Source: Euglena gracilis
Lineage: Eukaryota > Euglenida > Euglenophyceae > Euglenales
Length of the DNA stretch: 64,000 bases
Assembly (NCBI GenBank): GCA_039621445.1
Contig: CP154957.1
Coordinates: forward strand, 42,689,474 to 42,753,473
Reading direction: 5' to 3'
In this document: positions 54,967 to 64,000 of the stretch, piece after piece
Numbering within the stretch: position 1 is the first letter of the stretch
Layout of the letters: the number at the start of each line of letters is the position of its first letter
Program-made: the position numbers and the translations under genes
The notes under the pieces: generated by a model
Told to the model about the DNA's origin: nothing
Databases searched by the model: none
Seen by the model: the letters and a program-made list of their open reading frames with translations, nothing else

Positions 54967-55650
54967 TGGAGGCCAAGCAGGGCTGAACGGGAAGGCCTGG
55001 TGGGTGGGGGGTGGGTCGACCCTCCCCCCAACCACGGGGGTGGGGTGGGTCGACCCCACCCCCACCACAGCACTTTCACCAATTTTGGGAAAACAGGGAT
55101 TTTGGCCAGGGGAAATTTTCTGAATTTTTTTTTGAAAAATGAACCCAAAACACATGACTTTTTGATGGAAAACCACATTTCCCCCCAAAAAATCTCAAAA
55201 TTTTCAGGTTTAGTTTTTAGGAGGGGGATGAAAAAAACGAACGTCAAAAAAAAAAACTGGATCAGTCAAATTTGGCAAAGTCAAATTTTACTGACATTTT
55301 TTCTCTTGGAATTTCTTTTTGATTTTCAACGGCAGTTTTTTGCTTCAAAAACCTCTCAAAATCAAAATTTTGAGAAAATGGTGAAAATTTGGCAGGCGAG
55401 AAAAAATGGGGGTTTGGGGGTTTTTGGGAGGACCTCCCATATGGGTCCCGAAACGGGTCAAAAATATACCCGGCGCCGAAGGCGCCGGAAAATTTTTTGG
55501 GGTCCAAAAATTGGCCTGGATATACGGGAAGAGGTGGTGGGGGGGTCAACCCCCCCACCCACGATGCAGGGGGTGGGGGGGGGGGGTCGACCCCCCCACC
55601 CACCACCCTGGTGTTTGGCCGATTCCCGTTCTGCCCTGAGGCCAAAGCCA
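54967..55650. mobile_element. Possible inverted-end element with GGTCGACC repeats
   Basis: Left GGAGGCCAAGCAGGGCTGAA...GGTGGGTCGACCC and right (inverted) GGCCTCAGGGCAGAACGGGAA...GGTGGGTGGGGGGGTCGACC are similar but gapped. A GGCGCCGAAGGCGCC hairpin lies at 55,472. No duplication identified. Confidence 0.35.
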
Positions 55651-55799
55651 CATCCGTGATGCAAACCACTTGGATGAGCAAAGTATTTTCATTGGGCTAG
55701 GTTCAGTCCCAGGGTAAATCAGTGTTCAGGGAGACGGTTGTTGATAAGATCGGGCTTCAGGGTTCAGATTTAGGGAAATGGTCAGGCAGAGGTGTAGAA

Positions 55800-56350
55800 A
55801 ATGGGGTCGGGGGGGGGGGGGCTGAGCCCCCCCCTCCCCCATGGGATTTCGGCAAGCAAAAAAAACTTTGCCAATGACGGGAATGGTCAGACAGAGTCGC
55901 ACCAAGGTCACGATGAGTGGTAGGACACGTCGGACCGCTAACAACATGGAAACCATCCCCCAACCTTTTGCCCAACAAGGAGTTCAAACTTGAAAGCAAC
56001 GATTGAAACGGGGTGAATCAAAATCCACACACCCAAGGCTATTCCATCTTTCGGCCCGAATATAATGCCCAAAGTTTTGACGTCAGTTGTGAAAACATTG
56101 GAAGAATTTTGGAGACAAAACCATATACATTCTTGGACAATTGTTGCCCCCCCCTCACTGTTCCCCCCCCCTTACGGTTCCCATGGGGGCGACGGGAATA
56201 AGAGATAAGGCAGTAGACTTTGGTCATTTTGACCCCCTCCCCCCCCCTAGGCGAAGTTCACCGTTTGAAACTTCACCGGGGGGTCCCGGACCCCCTCCCC
56301 CCCCTCTGCCTATCCCAACGGTGAACTTCACCGGTGAAGTTCACCACAAG
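55800..56350. repeat. G/C-run DNA with GGTGAACTTCACC palindromes
   Basis: A perfect 26-bp palindrome at 56320-56345 (GGTGAACTTCACC followed by its reverse complement) and a degenerate one at 56,256-56,278. No gene seen. Confidence 0.75.
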
Positions 56351-56519
56351 AGCACTTTTTTGGGCAAAAATGTCCGAAAATGACGTTTTGGGCAAGTTTT
56401 TGGAAATTTCGATAAAACTCCATGAACCATCAACCTCAAAATGACCATTTTGAGAGGAAAGGAGCAAAATTTCACCCATCAAAAATTCACCCCCAACCAT
56501 CAAAACGGAAGTTCGTCAA

Positions 56520-56850
56520 GCCAAGCATAGTGGGGTCTTTGGGGGGGACTGGGTGCCTTCGGCGCCCGGTCCCCCCAAAGTGCCCTCCAATAACTTGGCC
56601 TAACGCCCATTTCTCGTTTTCCAGGACTAGGGGTGCTACCCTCACCCCTCAAAGTGTCCCCCCCCCTCAGAGTGGCCAAAATTTTTGGGAAAATTTTGGT
56701 TCCCCCCCTCCAAAGTGGCCACTTTCTTTTGGCGCCGAAGGCACCGAAGCCCAAAAAATTGACCCCCCCCCAAAATGTCCCCTCCCCCAGAGTGGCCGTT
56801 CTGGGGTCCTGTGGTGCCTGGAGGGTGGCCACTTTGAGGGGGGGGGGGTG
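56520..56850. repeat. GTGGCC/AAAGTG repeats with GGCGCC hairpins
   Basis: GGTGCCTTCGGCGCCCGG (56,552) and GGCGCCGAAGGCACCG (56,734). Flanking phrases are related to 45,650-45,850. Confidence 0.5.
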
Positions 56851-56919
56851 AGGGTATGTGGGTATGATTTGGGTCATTTGGACACCATTTCCACAGATCT
56901 GTTTCTTTTCACACAAAAA

Positions 56920-57112
56920 ACAGGGCATATTTTCAATTCACGAAAATATGCCTGTTTTCCGTGAATAGATATTTACGAAGAACAGGGCATATTTTCGTGA
57001 ATGGGATTTTTGGGTTAAAAAAAAATGACAAAAAAATACCCGAAAACATGGCATGAAGCACACCAACAAAAAACAGGGCAGGCGCCTTTTCTATTCACGG
57101 TTCCAGAAAAAT
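56920..57112. repeat. Left direct repeat flanking the 57.5-kb ORF
   Basis: Contains the inverted pair CACGAAAATATGCC / GGCATATTTTCGTG and then ACAGGGCAGGCGCC...TTCTATTCACGGTT, in the same order and orientation as 58208-58350. Confidence 0.7.
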
Positions 57113-57344
57113 CGTGGGCTATAACCCGTATTCAGGGCGTATAATGGGTTACGCCCACAATTTTTGCATAGAAAATTGCACCTCCCCAGCATCATTTTGG
57201 CGTTGGTTTGCAGTTTGACGCAAATAAGAGCACCTAAAACCGACCAAAAAAATCCGTTTTTTCTCTCTTTGTTCCAAGAATCCTTTGCAAAAAGTGCCCT
57301 GACACTGTACTATGGAGGTTAGGCAGTACGGGGGGGGGGGGGCT

Positions 57345-57385
57345 GTGGACCCCCTGGTGAACTTCACCGGTGAACGTTCACCAGG
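57345..57385. repeat. Near-perfect GGTGAACTTCACC palindrome
   Basis: TGGTGAACTTCACC followed by GGTGAACGTTCACCA, one inserted base from a perfect palindrome, about 125 bp upstream of the 57.5-kb ORF. Confidence 0.8.
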
Positions 57386-57473
57386 GGGGGGAGGGGGGGT
57401 ATTTTCGGCGGTGAAGTTCGCCGATGTTCGCTTTAGAGCCTGACGGATAACAGAGGGTCGGTATTTTTGCACA

Positions 57474-58124
57474 TTGCTCGTTGCTCCTCAGTCTGTTCTT
57501 GCAAAAATGGCGAAGAAAGCCGCAAACACCATGGACCGAATGTTGCCACAACCCCCAAAAGTTGCTGAATTTTTGGTCACAATTAAGCAGGAATGGGACA
57601 AAGAAGAACCTGCTGTTGACCCCCAGCATGGTAACCTTCTGGCGGAGGTTACCAAAATGAAAGCATCCGGTTCGGAAGGGACAAACCAATCGGCATTGGC
57701 ACATCTCCTTGAATTTGCAGAGGTCTGCAATGCCCTTGGCGCTGTCTATGACGAATTGGGTGCTTTCCTTTGTGCTTGGGCGGCTTGGGTGCTTGATCCT
57801 CCTCTGTTGTTTGATGGGCAAGCCATCATCCGATGCGAGGACCAAAGCCGGGCACAATGTGGCCATCAATTCAAATTCCGACAATGGAAAGCATCCACGT
57901 TCAGGGGCTACCTGGACGCAGTTGCCCACATCCATGCCTCATCTCAGCCAGAAACCCTGTTTGTGCCATGCTCTGACACGCAACCCCCACAACTGCAAAA
58001 ATTGATGGCGGCTGCTCTGACCGGTGAAGCAACCAAAAAAGCCATTGGTGAGGCTGAGCACCCAGAGGAAATTCTGCAACTTCGTCACTTCCCCGTGTGT
58101 TGTTCCATCATCCGTTTGCTCTGA
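57474..58124 (+). CDS. Unidentified ORF, possible tyrosine-recombinase SAM-like domain
   Basis: 216 codons from 57474, or 205 if the Met of MAKKAANTMDRML (57507) is used; the second fits better because the related ORF at 58993 starts there. Residues 120-170 (counted from 57474) read FLCAWAAWVLDPPLLF, KASTFRGYLDAVAHIH, which resembles the helical N-terminal domain of phage-integrase-type recombinases (the 'STIRGYLSAI' helix). No catalytic domain follows before the stop. A direct repeat of about 150-190 bp lies on each side (56920-57112 and 58208-58350), so ORF plus repeats may be a mobile unit of 1.4 kb. A domestic gene cannot be excluded. Homology search needed for identity. Confidence 0.5.
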   Translation: MLVAPQSVLAKMAKKAANTMDRMLPQPPKVAEFLVTIKQEWDKEEPAVDPQHGNLLAEVTKMKASGSEGTNQSALAHLLEFAEVCNALGAVYDELGAFLCAWAAWVLDPPLLFDGQAIIRCEDQSRAQCGHQFKFRQWKASTFRGYLDAVAHIHASSQPETLFVPCSDTQPPQLQKLMAAALTGEATKKAIGEAEHPEEILQLRHFPVCCSIIRLL

Positions 58125-58207
58125 TTCTGTTTCAAAGCAATCAGTTTTCTTGTATCAGATGTTCCTTTTTCATGTTTAGGTTTTTGGTTTTCATTTCAGT
58201 TAAAATT

Positions 58208-58350
58208 CCAATTCACGAAAATATGCCCTGTTTTGTTTTGTGAACAGGTATGTTGGTGAACAGGGCATATTTTTGTGAATTGAAAATATGCCGTGTTTTC
58301 CGTGTTCACACCCACGAAAAACAGGGCAGGCGCCGGGCTTCTATTCACGG
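58208..58350. repeat. Right direct repeat flanking the 57.5-kb ORF
   Basis: CACGAAAATATGCCCTGTTTT, an inverted ACAGGGCATATTTTTGTG, then ACAGGGCAGGCGCCGGG and TTCTATTCACGGTT. Confidence 0.7.
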
Positions 58351-58397
58351 TTACAAACATGTGAACCAAAAAGGCTTCATTTTGGCATTCTTATACA

Positions 58398-58842
58398 CAA
58401 ATTGTGGCTAAGCCCGGATTTGAGCCTGAAACTGGGTTCAGCAGGCGGGCCCCCGAAGGGGGCCCCCTGAACCCGGTTCATACAATCACTAGTCACAGTC
58501 CCACCCCCCCCCCCTGGGGGGTGGGGGACTGGTTTTTTTCAGAGTGACTGACTGGTTTTTGGCCCGGACCCCCTCCCCGGGAGGGTCGGGAAAAAACCAC
58601 AAAAAATGACCCGGTGCCGAAGGTGCCTAAAATTTTTGGCCTTTTTTCATGTTTTGGGTCAAATTTCCTTTGGATTCCAGAGTGGCCGACCCCCCCCGGG
58701 GGGGGGGGGGGGTAGTGACTGACTGGGTTCCCGAAAAAAAGTGACAGACTGGTTTTTTGAAAAGTAGAGTGACCCCCCCCGGGGTCGGTAAAAAATTGTC
58801 TGACCCGGTTTCAGGCTGAAATCCGGGCTTAGCCACAATTTG
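58398..58842. mobile_element. Inverted-end element, 43-bp termini
   Basis: Left CAAATTGTGGCTAAGCCCGG... (58398 inward) and its complement ending 58842 agree at about 40 of 43 positions. The interior has C/G runs, a CCGGTGCCGAAGGTGCC hairpin (58,608) and GTGACTGACTGG phrases. No target duplication recognised. Confidence 0.75.
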
Positions 58843-58944
58843 TTGAAAACTGCCAAATGCCTGCCCTGAAATTTGTGGTCATGACTCACGCATTTGGAGA
58901 AAAACACGAAAAACGTCAATACTTAAATCTGTGGTCAGAACCGG

Positions 58945-59268
58945 ATGCCTGAAATCTGTGGTCACCCTTTGACCTTCAATCCACAGTTCCCCATGACGAA
59001 ACACGCGGTGAACCTCGTGCATGGCTTGTTACCACCTCCCCCTAAAACAGAACTGTTCCTTGCTGTGTTGGCAGTGTGCCAACAAACTACCAAGAAACCG
59101 AAGGTTGACCCCTTCTGGCAGCTAGTTGATGCAAAGCAACAACAAGAAAAAATTGGTTCCAAGGATACAGAGCTTGCTGATGTTGCCAAACCAACCACGG
59201 TGGATGGTCCATGCCAGGGAAAATGGATGTTGTCACCCCTCACTGTGATAGCAAAATTGGTACTGTAA
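58945..59268 (+). pseudogene. Second member of the MxKxAxN ORF family, broken by the duplicated unit
   Basis: From Met 58993: MTKHAVNLVHGLLPPPPKTE, PKVDPFWQLVDAKQQQEK, IGSKDTE. It aligns with MAKKAANTMDRMLPQPPKVA, PAVDPQHGNLLAEV and GSEGT of the 57.5-kb ORF. From 59186 the frame runs into copy 2 of the 3.4-kb unit and stops at 59268, so the C-terminal half (including the integrase-like part) is lost. Confidence 0.6.
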
Positions 59269-62200
59269 TAAAAACTGTTCTTTTCTCTTTATGGACGCAG
59301 TGGTCCCAAAACGCGATGGAATGTCAAAAATTAAAACCACGGTCCTCAAAGACTGATGAGAGAAACGTTGGTGTGTGTCCAACATGCAACTTTTATTTTG
59401 AGCCATGGGCTCACATGGTCTGACTCTTTGATGACGGGATTGTTTGCTTGCGGCCGAGAGAAAAGCATGGCTAAAACTTTTCTGTCAATGAATACAATTG
59501 AGGGAAAAATCTTCCAAATTGAGAAATTCTGGGAGGCCCAGAATTTCTCTGCAAATTTGAATGGCGTAATGATTTGATGGATGGATTGGAAAATGAGCAA
59601 TGGAAAAAATCACCTTCGTTCAAATTTGTTGAAAAATCTGCTTTCTTCGGGGGGAAGACAGGGCTCTTGTCCAAATGCAAATAAATCATCCCACCACATG
59701 CTTCAGGGAACACTTCGAGGATAATAACTGGCTTGTTCAAAAAAATATGCACTTTGAAAAAACCACCCTAAGTCTTGTCATCCAAACCGCACTTGTTAAT
59801 TCCTGGGTACCACCCAAGAAACAAATTTTTGTTCAATAGTCATGCAGACCCTTGCAAACTTGTTCCCATCTTTTTCTTGCCTGTTGACATGCACATTTGT
59901 TCACATGCCGTACATCACATTAGCACCATGGAACGCACAACCCACCAAAATAGCACAAACTGCCTGTTCCTTGAGGTCACGACTTTCTGTGTGCAATGTT
60001 CCACGTTCCCTTGTTTGATGACTTTCCAGAGCGCATACTCCGCTCCATCATGCTCTTGCGACTGCAACAATGCGGAGGGCTACATTTGAGTTGAACGATC
60101 AAAGGCTTTAACACTGCATCTGGCAAAGGGCGGTGTCTTAACTCAGCTAAAATGTGACCAATAAAATGGAGTCCCGCGCTTTCCTTCTCCCGCGTTTCAG
60201 AGGAGTTTCCAAACAATACAACATCGCTTGTTTGCAAACTTAATCCACAAAATAACAGACTTATGTCTGTTTCACCAAGGCGCCACATTTCTTTGCCACA
60301 GTGGGACAAATATATTTTTGAAAAAAAAATACTGAATTGATCCCGCAACCATTGACCCATCCTGACCAGAACGGGTGCATAATAACATCTGATTGAGGGG
60401 TGTGAAATGAACAAAATACAAAAGCCCTCCCCCCCCTCCTGAGGTGGCTAGAGTTTTAAGAAAGACAATGGCAAAAAAGATTGAAGAAAATTGAGGTTGG
60501 AATATTTCCTGGAGTCAGTTTTGGGCTGGCCACCCCTCTGGGATGCAGCTTCCAGTCGATGCACATGCATGGTTGCAATTGGGTCAGATAAACCACCCAC
60601 AAGGGGACAGCGAGCATACTTATGGTTGGAAGCAGTTTTCCTTCTGCATATACGGCCCAAAGCAAGGTTCTTTGGAAATGGTTCCTTGGTTTAACGTTGC
60701 ACAACTAACATTTCACAGCAATAAACTTTTGCGGATGTTTGTCTTGGGTGCTTGTGTCACTGTGCGTCCCAACGCCTCCCTATCGTGGCAAATCATTGCA
60801 TTTTGAGGTTTCTTGGCGTGAGAACTGCCACCCTTGGCAAGCAATGGGATAACCGAAATAAAAATGTGGCTGGATCAACGCCTCTAATCCAAACTGCAAA
60901 CTGTACCTCCTGATGCTGTTCCCCAGCGCCCAGTTTCCAAGTTGGACAGAAAAACTTGTCTGGTCGTGGACTTGTTTGCCACACATCGGTATCCGTTTGC
61001 CACATATTGCATGCATTCCTTGACATTCGCTGCGACATTCTGTTCATCCCGGGGGACTGCACCGGGACTCTGCAAGTCATGGACTTCCACGTGAATTCGC
61101 TGTCGAAACGGCACAACAAAGCGCACTACGTTCCTTGGAGAGCTAGGCAGATCCAGGTGCAACAAATCCTCTACGATGCATTTTTAAACCCCATGAAAAA
61201 GCCGGAGAGACGTTTGCAAAGCCAGGGAGAGAGCTGCTCTTTGACTGGGTCTTGGAGGCTTGAGAGGCGGTGCCGGAGGGGCTTTCGAAGAAATGGGTGT
61301 AGCAATGGAAAGCGCCTAGCGTTGAATTGAAACTGATCTTGATATAGCCCCATTTCCAATGTTTTGCGAAGCTCACATTTCCTGTTTGGCCTTTTAATAA
61401 TCGGGGCAATGGTTGGGAAGTTTTGGGAACCACGGTTCCCAATTCTTTTTCTGCACTGCCCATTGATTTCCTCATTTTCTGCTTTCTTTGGGAGGTTTGC
61501 CATCGGATGAAGCACCTTTTTTGTTGTTTTCATTGGCACAGTGGTACATCACACACATGAGAAGTGCATGTGATAGAAGGTCATTACAACCCCAAGGCCT
61601 GCAACTGTTTCCCCTCTCGCACCTTCAGGATTTGCATTAAGGGTGAACCGGAAAGTCGCCATTTGCAAAGTGCCAAATGAATTTTTTCCATGTTGTGAGG
61701 GATTGTGAACTTCGAGAGTCGGCTTTTGGGAGTGCTAAAATTGGGTTGTGGTGCTAGTTGCATGGTGCAGTCGACGGGCATCGTCTGGGCAAAGATACGG
61801 CCAATTTACGGTTTCGGGCCCCGAACAGGCCCGAAATGCCCAAAAATAGAACACCAGTACCTTTGACTACAAGATCGATCAAAAAAATTGGGAACCGTGG
61901 TTCATAAATTTCAAAGATGACCCCCACCCTGCAAATAGGGGCTTGCAAAACGGGCAGTGGGAACAAAAGCGTATGTGCTGCCAAAAAAACTATTCTTCAT
62001 TTTGAAGCAGTGTGGCAACTTGGACTTCACTTGTTGACACCCACGGAGAGAATGAAGATGCACATCAACTTTAATGCCCACCCCGACAACTTTGGCTCGT
62101 TGACCCCAACCTGTCCAAGGCCCCGACCAATTTCAAAAAAATTGGTTGGTTCAGACATCCAAAAAGTCTTTTCGAAAAAAGTCCAGGGGGAAAGAAAGTG

Positions 62201-62579
62201 TGTTTTACCCCACCCCTACAGAAATTGATGTTGGGCAGCGTTGGGACATGCACTCAAACCAGGGCCGCAGTAGCACCGCCGCAAAACCCACACACAGCGG
62301 GAACACCCAGCCATCGCACAGCACCGGCCCTGGGTGAGCCGTGAAAAAACGTCGCATGGAGCCGTGGCCCCACGTCGACGCCTCGAAAAAGTGGTCATTT
62401 TTTGGGAACCGCTGATTTTCAATCATACCCTTTAGCGCCGTCCAAGAGTTTCTTGCCGAAGACCCCCCAAAACCTGCTGAATTATGATTACCCCCCCCCG
62501 CCCTAGTCGTATGACCGGGTTCCTGCAACCTGTGACTGGGGGGGGGGTGGTCATAACACCCCCATAACCTGCAACCTGT
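59186..62579. repeat. 3.4-kb duplicated unit, copy 2, with inverted core
   Basis: Same ends as 50549-53987. The core 60897-61762 (866 bp) is the reverse complement of 52274-53139. At the breakpoints about 20 and 35 bases of copy 1 are missing and short filler sequences (AAACTG and TGGTGCAG) are present. Confidence 0.93.
60884..61330 (+). pseudogene. Pogo/Tigger-like DDE transposase fragment, copy 2
   Basis: Same protein segments as in copy 1 (KLDRKTCLVVDLFATHR, then shifted frame 60956-61330 with CDILFIPGDCTGTLQVMDF), now on the plus strand because of the inversion. It has the same frameshift as copy 1, so the damage predates the duplication. Confidence 0.6.
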
Positions 62580-63000
62580 AGAGTGTCCCGAACCGCCTCA
62601 TTCATTGAGGACCCTCAGGCCTCACAGCAGCTGTGATTGCTTTCATGATTGCTTTTGTGTTACTGTGTTGAGTGCTAGTGAGCCACCGGTCACATTCCGC
62701 AACTGCCACATTGGATGCCTGCCCTGAAATCTGTGGTCAGAAACGGATGCCTGCCCTGAGGGGGTGCGGTCCCCGTGACCCCCCCCCCCGTGACCCCCCC
62801 CGTGACCCCCCCCGTGACCCGCAAATGAGGGGTGCGAAATTTTTGACTGTGCACTGCAAGGAGGCTTGCAATCGATGGGCAGCGACTTGTGCCTTCCATG
62901 TTCTCATCGAGTCCACCCACAAGGTCCCCGAAACTGCCATTTGCCCCCCAGTGACACCCCCGTGACCCCCCCCCCCGTGACCCCCCCGTGACCCGCGCCA
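62580..63000. other. No gene seen; GTGACCCCCC repeats
   Basis: TGCCTGCCCTGA(A)ATCTGTGGTCAG phrases (62,716 and 62,750), also present at 58,860-58,965, followed by (CCGTGACCCCCC)n at 62,775-62,820 and 62,955-62,998. Confidence 0.5.
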
Positions 63001-63004
63001 CCCC

Positions 63005-63130
63005 CTGGACCATTCGGGCTCCGCACTGCGAGATGGTGAGGTCCTGCTTTCCTTGCCGGCTGTTCTGTTCTGGTGTGTTTGTGCGTGCGCGGGGGGTGCT
63101 TCTTACTGCTTTTTGTTGCCGGAGTTGGCT
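63005..63130 (+). repeat. DIRS terminal repeat (5' end of a plus-strand copy)
   Basis: ATTCGGGCTCCGCACTGCGAG then the 79-bp block also at 3248-3326, ending in GCCGGAGTTGGCTGATTC, which also appears at 3,177-3,193 and 9,001-9,016. Confidence 0.75.
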
Positions 63131-63363
63131 GATTCCTAATTCTGCCCTTCGACCTCAAGGAGAAAGAATTTACTGCAACGAGTTCACCTGGAATATTTAC
63201 AAAGAAGCATTACATTCACCGAAGACCGGCGAATTATTCACTGGTGGATCAAACTTTTTTGCTGACCTTCGACTTCAAGGAGGAAGAATTCAACTCTCCG
63301 AGTTCAACTGGAATTATCCCAGAAATATTTCAATTACGAAGACAAAGTCACAACCGGACTTCC

Positions 63364-64000
63364 ATGAAGAATGAGCTGCAAAGAAATTCAGACTGCCAAG
63401 AGGAACTTCAACGAACTTCCAAGAAAACAGCTGAAGCTGGGGAAGGTGGACACACAGCAGCAGCTGCAGAAGCTGATGAGGCGGCAGCAGCACGTCAGTC
63501 CGTGGCCATCGCAACCCCCCCACCCCCCAGCACATCAAAGATTTCAGACTCCCCCACTCAAAATGATGGCCATGGACCATGGACAACTGTGGTCAGGAAG
63601 AGAAGACAGAGGGGGACTACCATCACAGGTCCAACAGACTCCACCCCTTTTTCTCAGTTCCTCCCCTTCCAGGGGAAAAAGCAAAGGCTATGGCAGCCTC
63701 TCAAGAAATATCAGAAATCCAAAGGATTCAAATCAAAATCAAGGCTATGGCAGCCATCATTGGACAGGGCCTGGGGCCCAGAATCATGGCTATGGCAGCC
63801 ATCATCCAAGAGGGCAGTGGGCCCAAGTGCAAGGCTATGGCAGCCTGTGTCCAAACCTGGACAGATCCCACTGGGGAAAGGTATGTCCAACTTACCCCAC
63901 AGCTCTCTCAAACATAAACCCCTCAGGAGCTGCCCATCCAAGCAAGCAGCCCCCCTTTCAGGGGAAGGCCAATGGAGGCCATTATATCCAAGAGGCCAAT
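63364..64000 (+). CDS. DIRS gag-like protein, 5' part (runs off the window)
   Basis: Start of another DIRS copy. Frame from Met 63364 stays open to the window end; a second frame from Met 63371 carries the N-terminal match to the 7.5-kb copy (PRKQLKLGKVDTQQQLQKL, SPWPSQPP). The homologous protein therefore changes frame in the C-runs near 63,515-63,530, and continues as GHGPWTTVVRKRRQ with four RLWQP-type repeats. RT and later domains would lie beyond 64,000. Confidence 0.8.
   Translation, partial: MKNELQRNSDCQEELQRTSKKTAEAGEGGHTAAAAEADEAAAARQSVAIATPPPPSTSKISDSPTQNDGHGPWTTVVRKRRQRGTTITGPTDSTPFSQFLPFQGKKQRLWQPLKKYQKSKGFKSKSRLWQPSLDRAWGPESWLWQPSSKRAVGPSARLWQPVSKPGQIPLGKGMSNLPHSSLKHKPLRSCPSKQAAPLSGEGQWRPLYPRGQ

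Overview
This window is eukaryotic nuclear DNA from a repeat-laden genome. There is no operon structure and there are no ribosome binding sites. The reading frames that can be recognised are either transposon proteins or short exons joined by GT-AG introns. The species cannot be named from the sequence. An intron-rich gene, very long poly(G)/poly(C) runs, DIRS-type retrotransposons and many foldback DNA elements would fit a large-genome protist or alga, but that is inference.

The one host gene I can identify firmly is a branched-chain amino acid aminotransferase (BCAT) on the minus strand. Its ten exons run from 40,595 (or an in-frame Met at 40,658) down to a TGA at 13,101-13,103. All nine introns were assigned by hand, and every junction keeps the frame. 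Only about 1.03 kb of its 27.5 kb is coding. The introns (57 bp to 8.65 kb) are packed with foldback elements, hAT-like elements, satellites and microsatellites, some nested inside one another.

Layout. 1-2.5 kb: AT-rich and G/C-run DNA without a recognisable gene. 2.5-10.8 kb: a nest of DIRS-type tyrosine-recombinase retrotransposons. A nearly whole copy lies on the minus strand (gag-like/RT/RNase H/Dam-like methylase/tyrosine recombinase), with a truncated plus-strand copy head-to-head to it and a third decayed minus copy beyond. 11-12.4 kb: relics of a hairpin-rich element (called family H here). 12.8-40.7 kb: the BCAT gene and its transposon-filled introns. 41.6-43.0 kb: a large foldback satellite. 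43-48 kb: small inverted-repeat elements, a near-perfect 36-bp-arm hairpin and a set of divergent repeats. 48-50.5 kb: weak ORFs. 50.5-54.0 and 59.2-62.6 kb: two nearly identical 3.4-kb copies carrying a decayed pogo/Tigger-like DDE transposase. The 866-bp core of one copy is inverted relative to the other. 54.0-54.6 kb: a GC-hairpin element with a 9-bp target duplication. 57.5-59.2 kb: two related ORFs, one of them flanked by direct repeats. 63.0-64.0 kb: the start of another DIRS element, cut by the window end.

The most unusual theme is structural. Several unrelated mobile elements are built from arrays of tiny perfect hairpins (for example TTGCGC-NNNN-GCGCAA) placed inside the arms of larger hairpins, or from direct decamer arrays placed inside inverted termini. 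Family H, with 16 micro-hairpins in one complete 2.6-kb copy, is the best candidate for something not described before.
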